Shown one piece after another: positions 1 to 5,707 of a DNA stretch of 7,188 nt; positions within the stretch are counted from its first letter, which is position 1, and the number at the start of each line of letters is the position of its first letter. The stretch lies in NCBI GenBank assembly GCA_003500135.1, contig DNTA01000283.1, positions 1 through 7,188 of the forward strand, read 5' to 3'. Under the pieces are notes generated by a model. It saw only the letters and a list, made by a program, of their open reading frames with translations, was not told where the DNA came from and did no database searches. This DNA comes from Cytophagales bacterium (GTDB taxonomy: Bacteria; Bacteroidota; Bacteroidia; Cytophagales; Cyclobacteriaceae). Made by a program: the position numbers and the translations under genes.

Positions 1-53
1 CCATGTATATTTTGATGGTCCAATCGTTAACTTTAGAGACCAATAGATAATTG

Positions 54-1433
54 ATGAAATATTCAGGATTGTTGATCATATTTTTTTGCTTCTTTTTTCA
101 GAAGACATTTGCTCAATCACCGCCGCAGAAGTTGCCCGAAAAAACCAGGATTCTATTTTTGCTGGATGGCTCGGGAAGCATGCTGGCCAAATGGGAAAAC
201 ACCTACAGAATTACCGTAGCAAAAAAGCTATTATCCGATTTTGTGGACTCGCTGAGGTCTGATAAAAATCTCGAGTTGGCGCTGCGTGTCTATGGTCATC
301 AGTACGACCGTCGCCTGAAGCGATGTGATGACACCAAACTGGAAGCCGGGTTTGCTGCCAATAACCACGACCGAATCATTTCTGTATTAAAAAAACTGGA
401 GCCCAAAGGCACAACGCCAATCGCCTATGCACTGGAGCAAGCTGCAGCTGATTTTCCCGAAGATGATGAGGCAAGAAATATCATCATCATCATTACAGAT
501 GGAATAGAACCTTGCGATGGCGATCCGTGCGCTGTCTCGCTGGCACTTCAGCGAAAAGGCATCTTCCTAAAGCCCTTTATAATCGGTATTGGCATGGACA
601 AGCAATTTGAGGATCAGTTTGGATGCATGGGATCTTTTTATGATGCGGCACATGTAACAGAATTCCGAAACGCCCTGAACATGGCACTTTTCCAAAGTCT
701 GGGCAAAACCACGGTTTCCGTGGAACTGCTGGATATTGACAAAAAGCCCGGAGAGACCGACGTGAACGTGTCGTTCATCAATCATTTTACACAAACAGCC
801 GCATTTGAATTTGTGCATTACCTGGATAAAAATGGCATTGCTGACACGGTAGAAATTGATCCTGTGCTGTCATACGATGTGATTGTAAATACCATTCCTC
901 CAGTAAAAAAATATAATGTGGAGATCATCGCAGGCCAGCACAATACCATCCAAATCCAGTCACCGCAGGGCAGTATCAGGATTGCGCAGCCGGGCCATAC
1001 AGAATACCAGGACGGCATTACAGTGCTGGTAAAAAGACCAAATGGTGGCCCCATTCTGACCAACTTTGCACTACCTGGTACAGAAAAGCTTTTGGTGGGT
1101 AAATACGATATTGAATGCACCACCCTTCCCCTCACGGTGTTCAAAAATGTGGAGATCAACCAAAGTCAAAACAAATATCTTGAAATCGCTCAGCCAGGTG
1201 TTGTGAATTTTATTGCGACTGCTAAAGGAATTGGCAGCCTTTATCAGATTCATGAAAATGGAACGCAAACCTGGATTTACAACCTCGACCAGGAACTCCT
1301 TGGAAATACCATCGCCATCCAGCCGGGTAAATACAAGGTGGTGTTTCGATCCGAAAATGCAAAAGGCAGTAAATTCACCACGATCAATGAATTTGAGATA
1401 AAACCAGGAAGTTCGATCAATATCAGACTTTGA
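54..1433 (+). CDS. Exported VWA-domain protein with duplicated C-terminal beta modules
   Basis: Predicted 459-residue exported protein. ATG at 54 is preferred over an in-frame TTG at 51; no Shine-Dalgarno sequence is visible. Residues 1-20 form a signal peptide with a very hydrophobic Phe/Ile core and a likely cleavage after TFA-Q. The VWA domain spans about 30-215 and has a complete metal-ion-dependent adhesion site: DGSGSM at 38-43, GTTP with Thr120/Thr121, and ITDG with Asp149. Cysteines 91, 154, 159 and 191 sit in the domain; the stretch after Asp149 (EPCDGDPC) is a pattern I associate with a widespread family of periplasmic VWA proteins, and disulfides are plausible. Residues about 216-459 are beta-rich, the last 160 apparently two copies of one module. 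The role is probably metal-dependent protein binding in the periplasm or at the cell surface; the partner is unknown. The gene downstream lies 54 bp away, with no evident functional link. Confidence 0.88.
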   Translation: MKYSGLLIIFFCFFFQKTFAQSPPQKLPEKTRILFLLDGSGSMLAKWENTYRITVAKKLLSDFVDSLRSDKNLELALRVYGHQYDRRLKRCDDTKLEAGFAANNHDRIISVLKKLEPKGTTPIAYALEQAAADFPEDDEARNIIIIITDGIEPCDGDPCAVSLALQRKGIFLKPFIIGIGMDKQFEDQFGCMGSFYDAAHVTEFRNALNMALFQSLGKTTVSVELLDIDKKPGETDVNVSFINHFTQTAAFEFVHYLDKNGIADTVEIDPVLSYDVIVNTIPPVKKYNVEIIAGQHNTIQIQSPQGSIRIAQPGHTEYQDGITVLVKRPNGGPILTNFALPGTEKLLVGKYDIECTTLPLTVFKNVEINQSQNKYLEIAQPGVVNFIATAKGIGSLYQIHENGTQTWIYNLDQELLGNTIAIQPGKYKVVFRSENAKGSKFTTINEFEIKPGSSINIRL

Positions 1434-1434
1434 C

Positions 1435-1465
1435 GTTGCTTCAAAGAAATTGAGGTTGTACTTTG
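1435..1465 (+). promoter_or_regulatory. Possible Bacteroidota-type promoter for the GH92 gene
   Basis: GTTG at 1435-1438 is followed after 20 bases by TACTTTG at 1459-1465. This resembles the Bacteroidota sigma-factor pattern (TTG or TTTG near -33, TAnnTTTG near -7), but the -7 box is one base shorter than consensus. A start a few bases downstream would leave a leader of roughly 15-20 bases before the ATG at 1488. The inference is that the mannosidase can be transcribed separately from the VWA gene; read-through from upstream is equally possible. Confidence 0.3.
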
Positions 1466-1487
1466 GATTCCCAAAATCATCCGCTAT

Positions 1488-3815
1488 ATGAAATCGCTTT
1501 CTCGTGAACCGTTCTTTGTTGCCTCGGCCATATTGCTCTTGTTCTTCCAGTGCCATCCTGCATTGCAGGAAAAAAATAGCACTTTATCCACAATCGATCA
1601 TGTTGATCCTCTGATCGGAACCGGCATTGCCACCACGCCCAGTGCCCTGAAGCACAGTGTTTCCGGGTCTGAGCTGCGCGGCCAGACCTACCCTGCCGTG
1701 GGCGTACCCCATGGCATGACGCAATGGTCTCCACAAACGCAATATTCAGAGCAGAAATGCCTGCCTCCGTACTATTTTGAAGATTCGGCGATTCATGGAT
1801 TTCGCGCCACACACTGGATGTCCGGCTCTTGTACCCAGGATTATGGGTCAGTGACTGTTATGCCCTTGGCGGGAAAAGTAATAGTTGACCCCATCGAGAG
1901 AGCCTCTGCTTTTTACAGAGATGAAGAAATAGCCAGGCCGAATAAGTATTTGGTAACCCTGAATAAATACAACATCGAATCAGAAATCAGTGCCACCGCC
2001 AGAGCTGGGATTTTGCGATTCAAATTCAACAGTTACAATAAAAGGCCTTACATTCTCATCGAGCCAAATAGCGACGAAGGCCAGGGTTTTGTGCAAATTG
2101 ACAAGGAAAACAATATGGTTTATGGCTACAATCCTGCACACAGGATTTATCAGGGTTGGGGTCATCCTGCCGGCTTTAGCGGCTATTTTGTTGTGCAGTT
2201 TTCCAAGCCTTTTACAGTTTATGGCACATGGACAAACGATAAAATCACCTTTGAGCAAACGGAAGTTCTCGGCGTGCAGGATACAGTGGGCGCATTTGTT
2301 GGCTTCGAATTGACAGAAGAGTTGATCGTAAAAGTAGGTACGTCCTTTACAGGATTTGACGGTGCCCTTGCCAATCTAAATGCGGAAATTCCAGGCTGGG
2401 ACATAAATGTGGTGCAGGAAAAATCAAAAGTTGCCTGGGAAAAATCACTAAATAAAATTGCTGTTGAGGGCGGATCTGATGAGCAAGTCAAAAAATTCTA
2501 TACTGCGCTTTACCACACCTATCAGCTGCCGAGGTTATTTAGTGATGTGGACAGAAGATATGTTGGCTTTGCAGAAGATACTGCCATCCACCAGGCAAGC
2601 GGATTTGATTATTATGCAGACTTTTCTATGTGGGACACCTACCGGTCCGTACACCCATTGATGACGATTTTGGAACCAACTAAGACATCGCACATGGTAA
2701 AATCGCTTGTTTCCAAAGCGGAGCAGGGCGGATGGCTGCCGATCTTCCCTGCATGGAATAATTATACTTCCGCCATGATTGGAGATCATGTAATCGCGAT
2801 GATCGGCGATGCCCACGCCAAAGGCATCCGGGATTTTGATACCAATGCTGCATGGTACTACATGGCAAAAAATGCCTTCGAGTACAACAGCGACACTGTT
2901 TCCTATCAGTTGGGAAAGGGCCGCAGAGCTTTAGACAGTTACCTCAAATACAATTACCTACCCATGGAGGAGCAAGTGCCACACTCATTTCACAAGCAAG
3001 AGCAGGTCTCCAGAACCTTGGAGTATGCCTATGACGATTTTGTACTTGCCCAATTTGCAAAAGCAACAGGAAATTTAAATGAGCATGCCCTTCTGATGAA
3101 GCGCGCCAAAAACTGGAAAAATGTATTTGACAATTCATTGGGATTTGTGAGAGGCAAATTTGCTGATGGATCATGGTTCAAGCCCTTCGATCCGAACGAA
3201 ACAAGGACACCATTCATCACTGAAGGTACCCCTTTTCAATATACCTGGTATGTGCCTCATGATGTGTATGGTCTCATGGAGGCCATGGGCGGAAAAGAAG
3301 TGTTTGTCCAAAAGCTGGACACCCTATTTGAAACCGACCAGTACTGGCACGGCAACGAGCCGGGGCATCAAACGGTTTATCTTTATGTCTATGCCGGTGC
3401 TCCGTGGAAAACACAAGAAAGAATAAAGAAAATCATTGATGAAGAGTATGGCATTGGCCCGGGGGGGCTGAGCGGAAATGAAGATGCCGGGCAGATGTCT
3501 GCATGGCTGGTTTTTTCCATGACAGGATTTTACCCGGTTTGTCCGGGAACCCCTTATTACATCATAGGTACGCCCTCTTTCCCTTTCACAACATTGAATC
3601 TTGAAAACGGCAATCAATTTGGCATCATTGCAGAAAACCTAAACGAAACCAATTACTACATTCAATCAGCCACTTTGAATGGTGAAGTTTTCGATAGAGC
3701 ATGGATCAGTCACAGTGAAATACTATCGGGCGGAGAATTAAAACTCGTCATGGGGCCGAAGCCAAATAAAAAATGGGCTGCAGGAGCAAATCAAACCCCA
3801 CCGAATTTGATGTAA
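1488..3815 (+). CDS. GH92 family exo-alpha-mannosidase, exported
   Basis: A 775-residue protein of normal full length for glycoside hydrolase family 92, the Ca2+-dependent inverting exo-alpha-mannosidases that trim yeast mannan and N-glycans. An N-terminal signal segment (hydrophobic to about residue 21) ends in FFQC at 19-22; Cys22 could be a lipidation site, but the Gln before it is non-canonical. The N-terminal beta-sandwich starts near residue 36 with DHVDPLIGTG, followed by YPAVGVPHGMTQWSPQT and THWMSGSC. The (alpha/alpha)6 catalytic domain includes SMWDTYRSVHPL (from 380), GGWLPIFPAWN (about 414), EGTPFQYTWYVPHD with Glu579 as the probable general acid, GNEPGH at 622-627, and GNEDAGQMSAW with Asp666 as the probable general base. 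It ends with the usual family tail. No SusC/SusD genes lie beside it, so it is not in a visible polysaccharide utilisation locus. Linkage specificity cannot be fixed from sequence alone. Confidence 0.95.
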   Translation: MKSLSREPFFVASAILLLFFQCHPALQEKNSTLSTIDHVDPLIGTGIATTPSALKHSVSGSELRGQTYPAVGVPHGMTQWSPQTQYSEQKCLPPYYFEDSAIHGFRATHWMSGSCTQDYGSVTVMPLAGKVIVDPIERASAFYRDEEIARPNKYLVTLNKYNIESEISATARAGILRFKFNSYNKRPYILIEPNSDEGQGFVQIDKENNMVYGYNPAHRIYQGWGHPAGFSGYFVVQFSKPFTVYGTWTNDKITFEQTEVLGVQDTVGAFVGFELTEELIVKVGTSFTGFDGALANLNAEIPGWDINVVQEKSKVAWEKSLNKIAVEGGSDEQVKKFYTALYHTYQLPRLFSDVDRRYVGFAEDTAIHQASGFDYYADFSMWDTYRSVHPLMTILEPTKTSHMVKSLVSKAEQGGWLPIFPAWNNYTSAMIGDHVIAMIGDAHAKGIRDFDTNAAWYYMAKNAFEYNSDTVSYQLGKGRRALDSYLKYNYLPMEEQVPHSFHKQEQVSRTLEYAYDDFVLAQFAKATGNLNEHALLMKRAKNWKNVFDNSLGFVRGKFADGSWFKPFDPNETRTPFITEGTPFQYTWYVPHDVYGLMEAMGGKEVFVQKLDTLFETDQYWHGNEPGHQTVYLYVYAGAPWKTQERIKKIIDEEYGIGPGGLSGNEDAGQMSAWLVFSMTGFYPVCPGTPYYIIGTPSFPFTTLNLENGNQFGIIAENLNETNYYIQSATLNGEVFDRAWISHSEILSGGELKLVMGPKPNKKWAAGANQTPPNLM

Positions 3816-3938
3816 GTAGGCGTTGTTGTAAAACAAAAAGTACTTGACAAAAGGAATAATACTCTGATGGTTCCAATTTTGATGTCCACAGGAATGATGA
3901 TATCGTTATTTCGAAATTTTTTCAGGATTAGATTTAAT

Positions 3939-4050
3939 TAAGGGTCTGTTCCAGGCGCAATTTTGGCTTCCATTTTCTACTTCCTTTCTGTAATTGAAAA
4001 CAGCCTGAGCCTGATATGATTTTACCAAAGTCCTGGTTCGCAAACCCTTA
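3939..4050. repeat. Possible miniature element or IS relic between imperfect inverted repeats
   Basis: The spacer 3816-4046 holds no gene I can support. Its right part is bounded by inverted sequences. The left end reads TAAGGGTCTG, TT, CCAGG (3939-3955). The right end, read on the minus strand from 4050, gives TAAGGGTTTG, CGAA, CCAGG. Seven outer bases match perfectly, the next three match at two positions, and CCAGG follows in both with a two-base offset. Inside is AT-rich sequence with no recognisable coding content. This could be a MITE-like element, the stub of an older IS, or chance. The right end also resembles the outer end of the neighbouring IS right repeat. Confidence 0.25.
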
Positions 4051-4076
4051 GTAACTGCGTCAAAATAAGGTTTCAA
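4047..4076 (+). repeat. Left terminal inverted repeat of the ISAzo13-family element
   Basis: This reads CTTAG, TAAC, TGCGTCAAAATAA, GG, TTTCAA from the outside inwards. Aligned with the reverse complement of the right repeat it matches at CTTAG, at the 13-base core and at TTTCAA, and differs at TAAC (GGTT on the right) and GG (CA on the right). The repeat ends about 20 bases before the transposase ATG. Confidence 0.8.
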
Positions 4077-4084
4077 AAAATGTG

Positions 4085-4092
4085 TATATTTG
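4085..4092 (+). promoter_or_regulatory. Candidate -7 box for the transposase gene
   Basis: TATATTTG is an exact match to the Bacteroidota -7 consensus TAnnTTTG. No clear TTG is present 17-23 bases upstream; that stretch is inside the left inverted repeat. Transcription would start about 5-7 bases after the box, at or next to the ATG at 4097, which would make the mRNA leaderless. Confidence 0.4.
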
Positions 4093-4096
4093 CTTC

Positions 4097-5308
4097 ATGA
4101 TAAATGAAGCGACAAAACTTTCAGAGATTACCGATAAATATACCATGCTAAATGATTATCTAAATGAAAAGAGTAGACGGTTGTGGGCAGCTACTGAGGC
4201 CAAAGCACTTGGTTGGGGCGGAATAGGGCTTGTTTCAAGGGCCACCGGCTTGTCTTACCCCACGATCAGAAAAGGAATAAAGGAACTTGCCGATAGTAAA
4301 GGCGACCCGAGTCGACTCAGAAAGCAAGGCGGAGGTAGAAAATCCATAGTTGCAAAGGACAAAGAAGTTGAAAGGATCCTTGATACCCTGATCTGTCCTT
4401 ACACCAAAGGTGATCCGGAGAATCCTTTGCGATGGACATCAAAAAGCACTTATAAATTAAGTGAAGCATTGAAAGCATCATCCCGTGAGGTATCCCCCAG
4501 CAGTGTCGCCCGTATTTTAAGATCGCAGGGCTATTCATTACAAGGCAACCGCAAAGAGCATGAAGGAGGTCTTCATCAGGACAGAGATGCGCAATTTGAG
4601 TATATTAACGATAAAGTAAAACAGTTTATATCAGAAGGAAAAGCTGCTCTATCGGTAGATACAAAAAAGAAAGAAAACATTGGAAACTATAAAAATAGCG
4701 GACAGGAATATCATAAAAAGGGAAAGAGCCCAAAGGTAAAAGTGTACGATTTCATAGACAAGAAACTGGGTAAGGTTTCACCTTATGGAGTTTATGATAT
4801 TGGATTGAACAAGGGCTGGGTAAGTGTGGGAATTAGTAGTGATACTGCACAATTCGCAGTTAACACCATCCGATGCTGGTGGTATCAGTTGGGCAGAGCC
4901 AGTTACCAGGCAACCGATGAAATATTAGTAACAGCCGATTGCGGTGGAAGCAATGGCAATCGGGTCCGTTTATGGAAAGTAGAATTACAAAGGCTATCCA
5001 ATCAATTGGGCCTTACAATTCATGTATGTCATTTTCCTCCGGGAACCAGCAAATGGAATAAGATAGAACATCGAATGTTTAGTTACATATCAAAAAACTG
5101 GAGAGGCAAACCATTGGTGAGTCGTGAAACAGTCGTACAGCTAATTGGCAATACGACCACCAATGCCGGATTACAGATTCAAGCCGTCCTGGATGAAAAT
5201 CAATACCATAAAGGAATCGTCGTCTCTGATCAGGAAATGGAGCTAGTCAATATCAGCGCAGAATCATTTCACGGTGAATGGAACTATAAGATTCAACCAG
5301 ACTCATAA
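4097..5308 (+). CDS. ISAzo13-family DDE transposase
   Basis: A 403-residue transposase from ATG 4097. An in-frame GTG at 4082 would add five residues but lies upstream of the likely transcription start. The N-terminal region carries a helix-turn-helix (GGIGLVSRATGLSYPTIRKG), presumed to bind the inverted repeats. The catalytic core has SVDTKKKE with Asp188, TADCGGSNGNR with Asp281 and KWNKIEHRMF with Glu324, giving the DDE metal-binding triad. The motifs PYGVYDIGLNKGWVSVGI, CHFPPGTSKWNKIEH, NWRGKPLVS and the C-terminal FHGEWNYKIQP are strong family signatures. Nothing is truncated or frameshifted. The stop codon is one base before the right inverted repeat. The 3' end lies opposite the read-through tail of the broken YecH-like gene on the minus strand, so antisense transcription over it is plausible. 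Confidence 0.95.
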   Translation: MINEATKLSEITDKYTMLNDYLNEKSRRLWAATEAKALGWGGIGLVSRATGLSYPTIRKGIKELADSKGDPSRLRKQGGGRKSIVAKDKEVERILDTLICPYTKGDPENPLRWTSKSTYKLSEALKASSREVSPSSVARILRSQGYSLQGNRKEHEGGLHQDRDAQFEYINDKVKQFISEGKAALSVDTKKKENIGNYKNSGQEYHKKGKSPKVKVYDFIDKKLGKVSPYGVYDIGLNKGWVSVGISSDTAQFAVNTIRCWWYQLGRASYQATDEILVTADCGGSNGNRVRLWKVELQRLSNQLGLTIHVCHFPPGTSKWNKIEHRMFSYISKNWRGKPLVSRETVVQLIGNTTTNAGLQIQAVLDENQYHKGIVVSDQEMELVNISAESFHGEWNYKIQPDS

Positions 5309-5309
5309 A

Positions 5310-5339
5310 TTGAAATGTTATTTTGACGCAAACCCTAAG
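5310..5339 (-). repeat. Right terminal inverted repeat of the ISAzo13-family element
   Basis: On the minus strand from the outside inwards this reads CTTAG, GGTT, TGCGTCAAAATAA, CA, TTTCAA, matching the left repeat at 24 of 30 positions. The outermost bases replace what should be codon 50 onwards of the YecH-like gene. Translation read through the repeat stays open for 28 further codons until a stop at 5253-5255. Confidence 0.8.
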
Positions 5340-5486
5340 TGGAAAAACGTTGTCGGAGCAGCTCGTAAAATTAACCTCTTCACCGAAAGTCTGCTTCAAT
5401 TCTGTGATAAGACTTGAGGTGGTATATTTTTCGTCTGTGCCGTAAATGATTTCCAGCACTTCGTGTATATGTCTTATGTTGTTCAT
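5340..5486 (-). pseudogene. YecH/DUF2492-type small metal-binding protein, 3' end lost to IS insertion
   Basis: The minus-strand ATG at 5486-5484 opens 49 codons that align well with the N-terminal part of Escherichia coli YecH as I recall it. Shared features are HxHEVL near residues 6-11, a spaced EKYT-xSL segment, FGEEVNF and the TSCS motif with Cys43. The family is about 80 residues and conserves N-terminal histidines and cysteines thought to bind metal; its exact role is unknown. The IS right repeat follows codon 49, so the C-terminal 30 or so residues with the final Cys/His ligands are missing. Read-through would give a 77-residue chimera. The sequence left of the IS contains no recognisable remainder in any minus-strand frame, so the insertion was probably accompanied by deletion or an earlier rearrangement. 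A longer upstream reading (to 5639) is non-family sequence and lies above the promoter. Confidence 0.78.
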
Positions 5487-5507
5487 GGCGTTAATTATGT
5501 TATGCAA

Positions 5508-5535
5508 CAAAAGTAGCGGCAAAAAGTGGATGCAA
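5508..5535 (-). promoter_or_regulatory. Bacteroidota-type promoter of the YecH-like gene
   Basis: On the minus strand, TTG (5535-5533) is followed by 17 bases and then TACTTTTG (5515-5508), an exact TAnnTTTG match. The predicted start is near 5503, leaving a leader of about 17 bases before the ATG at 5486. Box, spacing and distance to the gene agree, so this is the best-supported promoter in the window. It still points into the IS and would produce RNA antisense to the transposase 3' end. Confidence 0.55.
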
Positions 5536-5536
5536 T

Positions 5537-5552
5537 TATGATTCAAATCATA
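5537..5552. promoter_or_regulatory. Crp/Fnr-type palindrome (TGA-N6-TCA)
   Basis: TATGATT-CA-AATCATA is a perfect palindrome with 7-base arms. It contains TGA-N6-TCA and ATGAT-N4-ATCAT, close to the Fnr-type TTGAT-N4-ATCAA box. Its centre (5544.5) lies about 41.5 bases upstream of the start predicted from the minus-strand -7 box, the classic position for class II Crp/Fnr activation. Regulation of the YecH-like gene by a Crp/Fnr homologue is an inference from sequence and position only. Confidence 0.5.
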
Positions 5553-5570
5553 GTCACGAATTTTTAAGGG

Positions 5571-5632
5571 GAAGTAAAACTTTATGTAAGTAAAAAATTT
5601 ACTTCTTTTGTAATCGAAGTAAAGTGTACTTT
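5571..5632. repeat. Cluster of GAAGTAAA / TTTACTTC motifs
   Basis: GAAGTAAA occurs at 5571-5578 and 5616-5623, AAGTAAA at 5588-5594 and the inverse TTTACTTC at 5598-5605. The pairs 5588-5604 (loop AAA) and 5598-5623 (10-base loop) are perfect inverted repeats of 7 and 8 bp, so they can form alternative hairpins sharing one arm. AAAGT-GT-ACTTT follows at 5621-5632. The cluster sits between the minus-strand promoter and the plus-strand oxidoreductase gene and could be an operator; AT-rich composition makes some chance similarity likely. Confidence 0.35.
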
Positions 5633-5707
5633 TTTTCACGCTTTTGCTCAGAATACTTTTTGAAATAGAGATAAACCCAAAGTTGAATAATTAATTAGAA
5701 ATTGAGA

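Larger units (their letters stand above)
4047..5339 (+). mobile_element. ISAzo13-family insertion sequence, apparently complete
   Basis: A transposase gene (4097-5308) is enclosed by terminal inverted repeats of 30 bp with 24 matches, giving an element of about 1293 bp, a usual size for one-ORF members of this family. The exact ends are uncertain. If CTTAG/CTAAG at the outer edges is partly target sequence, the element would run 4051-5335, start with G and end with C, and be flanked by a duplicated TA (4049-4050 and 5336-5337). The transposase is uninterrupted and keeps all three acidic residues, so the copy may be mobile. The right end lies inside a YecH-like gene. A 14-bp sequence, CGCAAACCCTWAGT, occurs in direct orientation at 4039-4052 and 5327-5340, overlapping both ends. 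Confidence 0.85.

Noticed and set aside
6..14. TATATTTTG upstream of the VWA gene as its -7 box
   Set aside because: One base longer than TAnnTTTG and the -33 region is outside the window, so it cannot be tested here.
1071..1556. Minus-strand open frame of 161 codons opposite the end of the VWA gene
   Set aside because: No recognisable domain, lies antisense to a clear gene, and crosses the intergenic gap into the start of the mannosidase gene; a frame shadow.
3823..3836. Hairpin TTGTT-GTAA-AACAA after the mannosidase stop as a terminator
   Set aside because: Only five AT-rich pairs, no T run; too weak to call.
3844..3849. TTGACA as a -35 box
   Set aside because: No suitably spaced -10 and no gene downstream; Bacteroidota promoters do not use this consensus.
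3909..3918. ATTTCGAAAT palindrome as an operator
   Set aside because: A single short AT-rich palindrome with no promoter or gene nearby; expected by chance.
3908..4046. Minus-strand frame of 46 codons running left from the IS, in phase with the YecH-like fragment
   Set aside because: Shows no similarity to the expected YecH C-terminus and lacks the terminal Cys/His pattern; treated as non-coding.
5487..5639. N-terminal extension of the YecH-like frame to an upstream ATG at 5639
   Set aside because: The extra 51 residues match nothing in the family and include the exact TAnnTTTG promoter box and the palindrome; the ATG at 5486 aligns with the family start.
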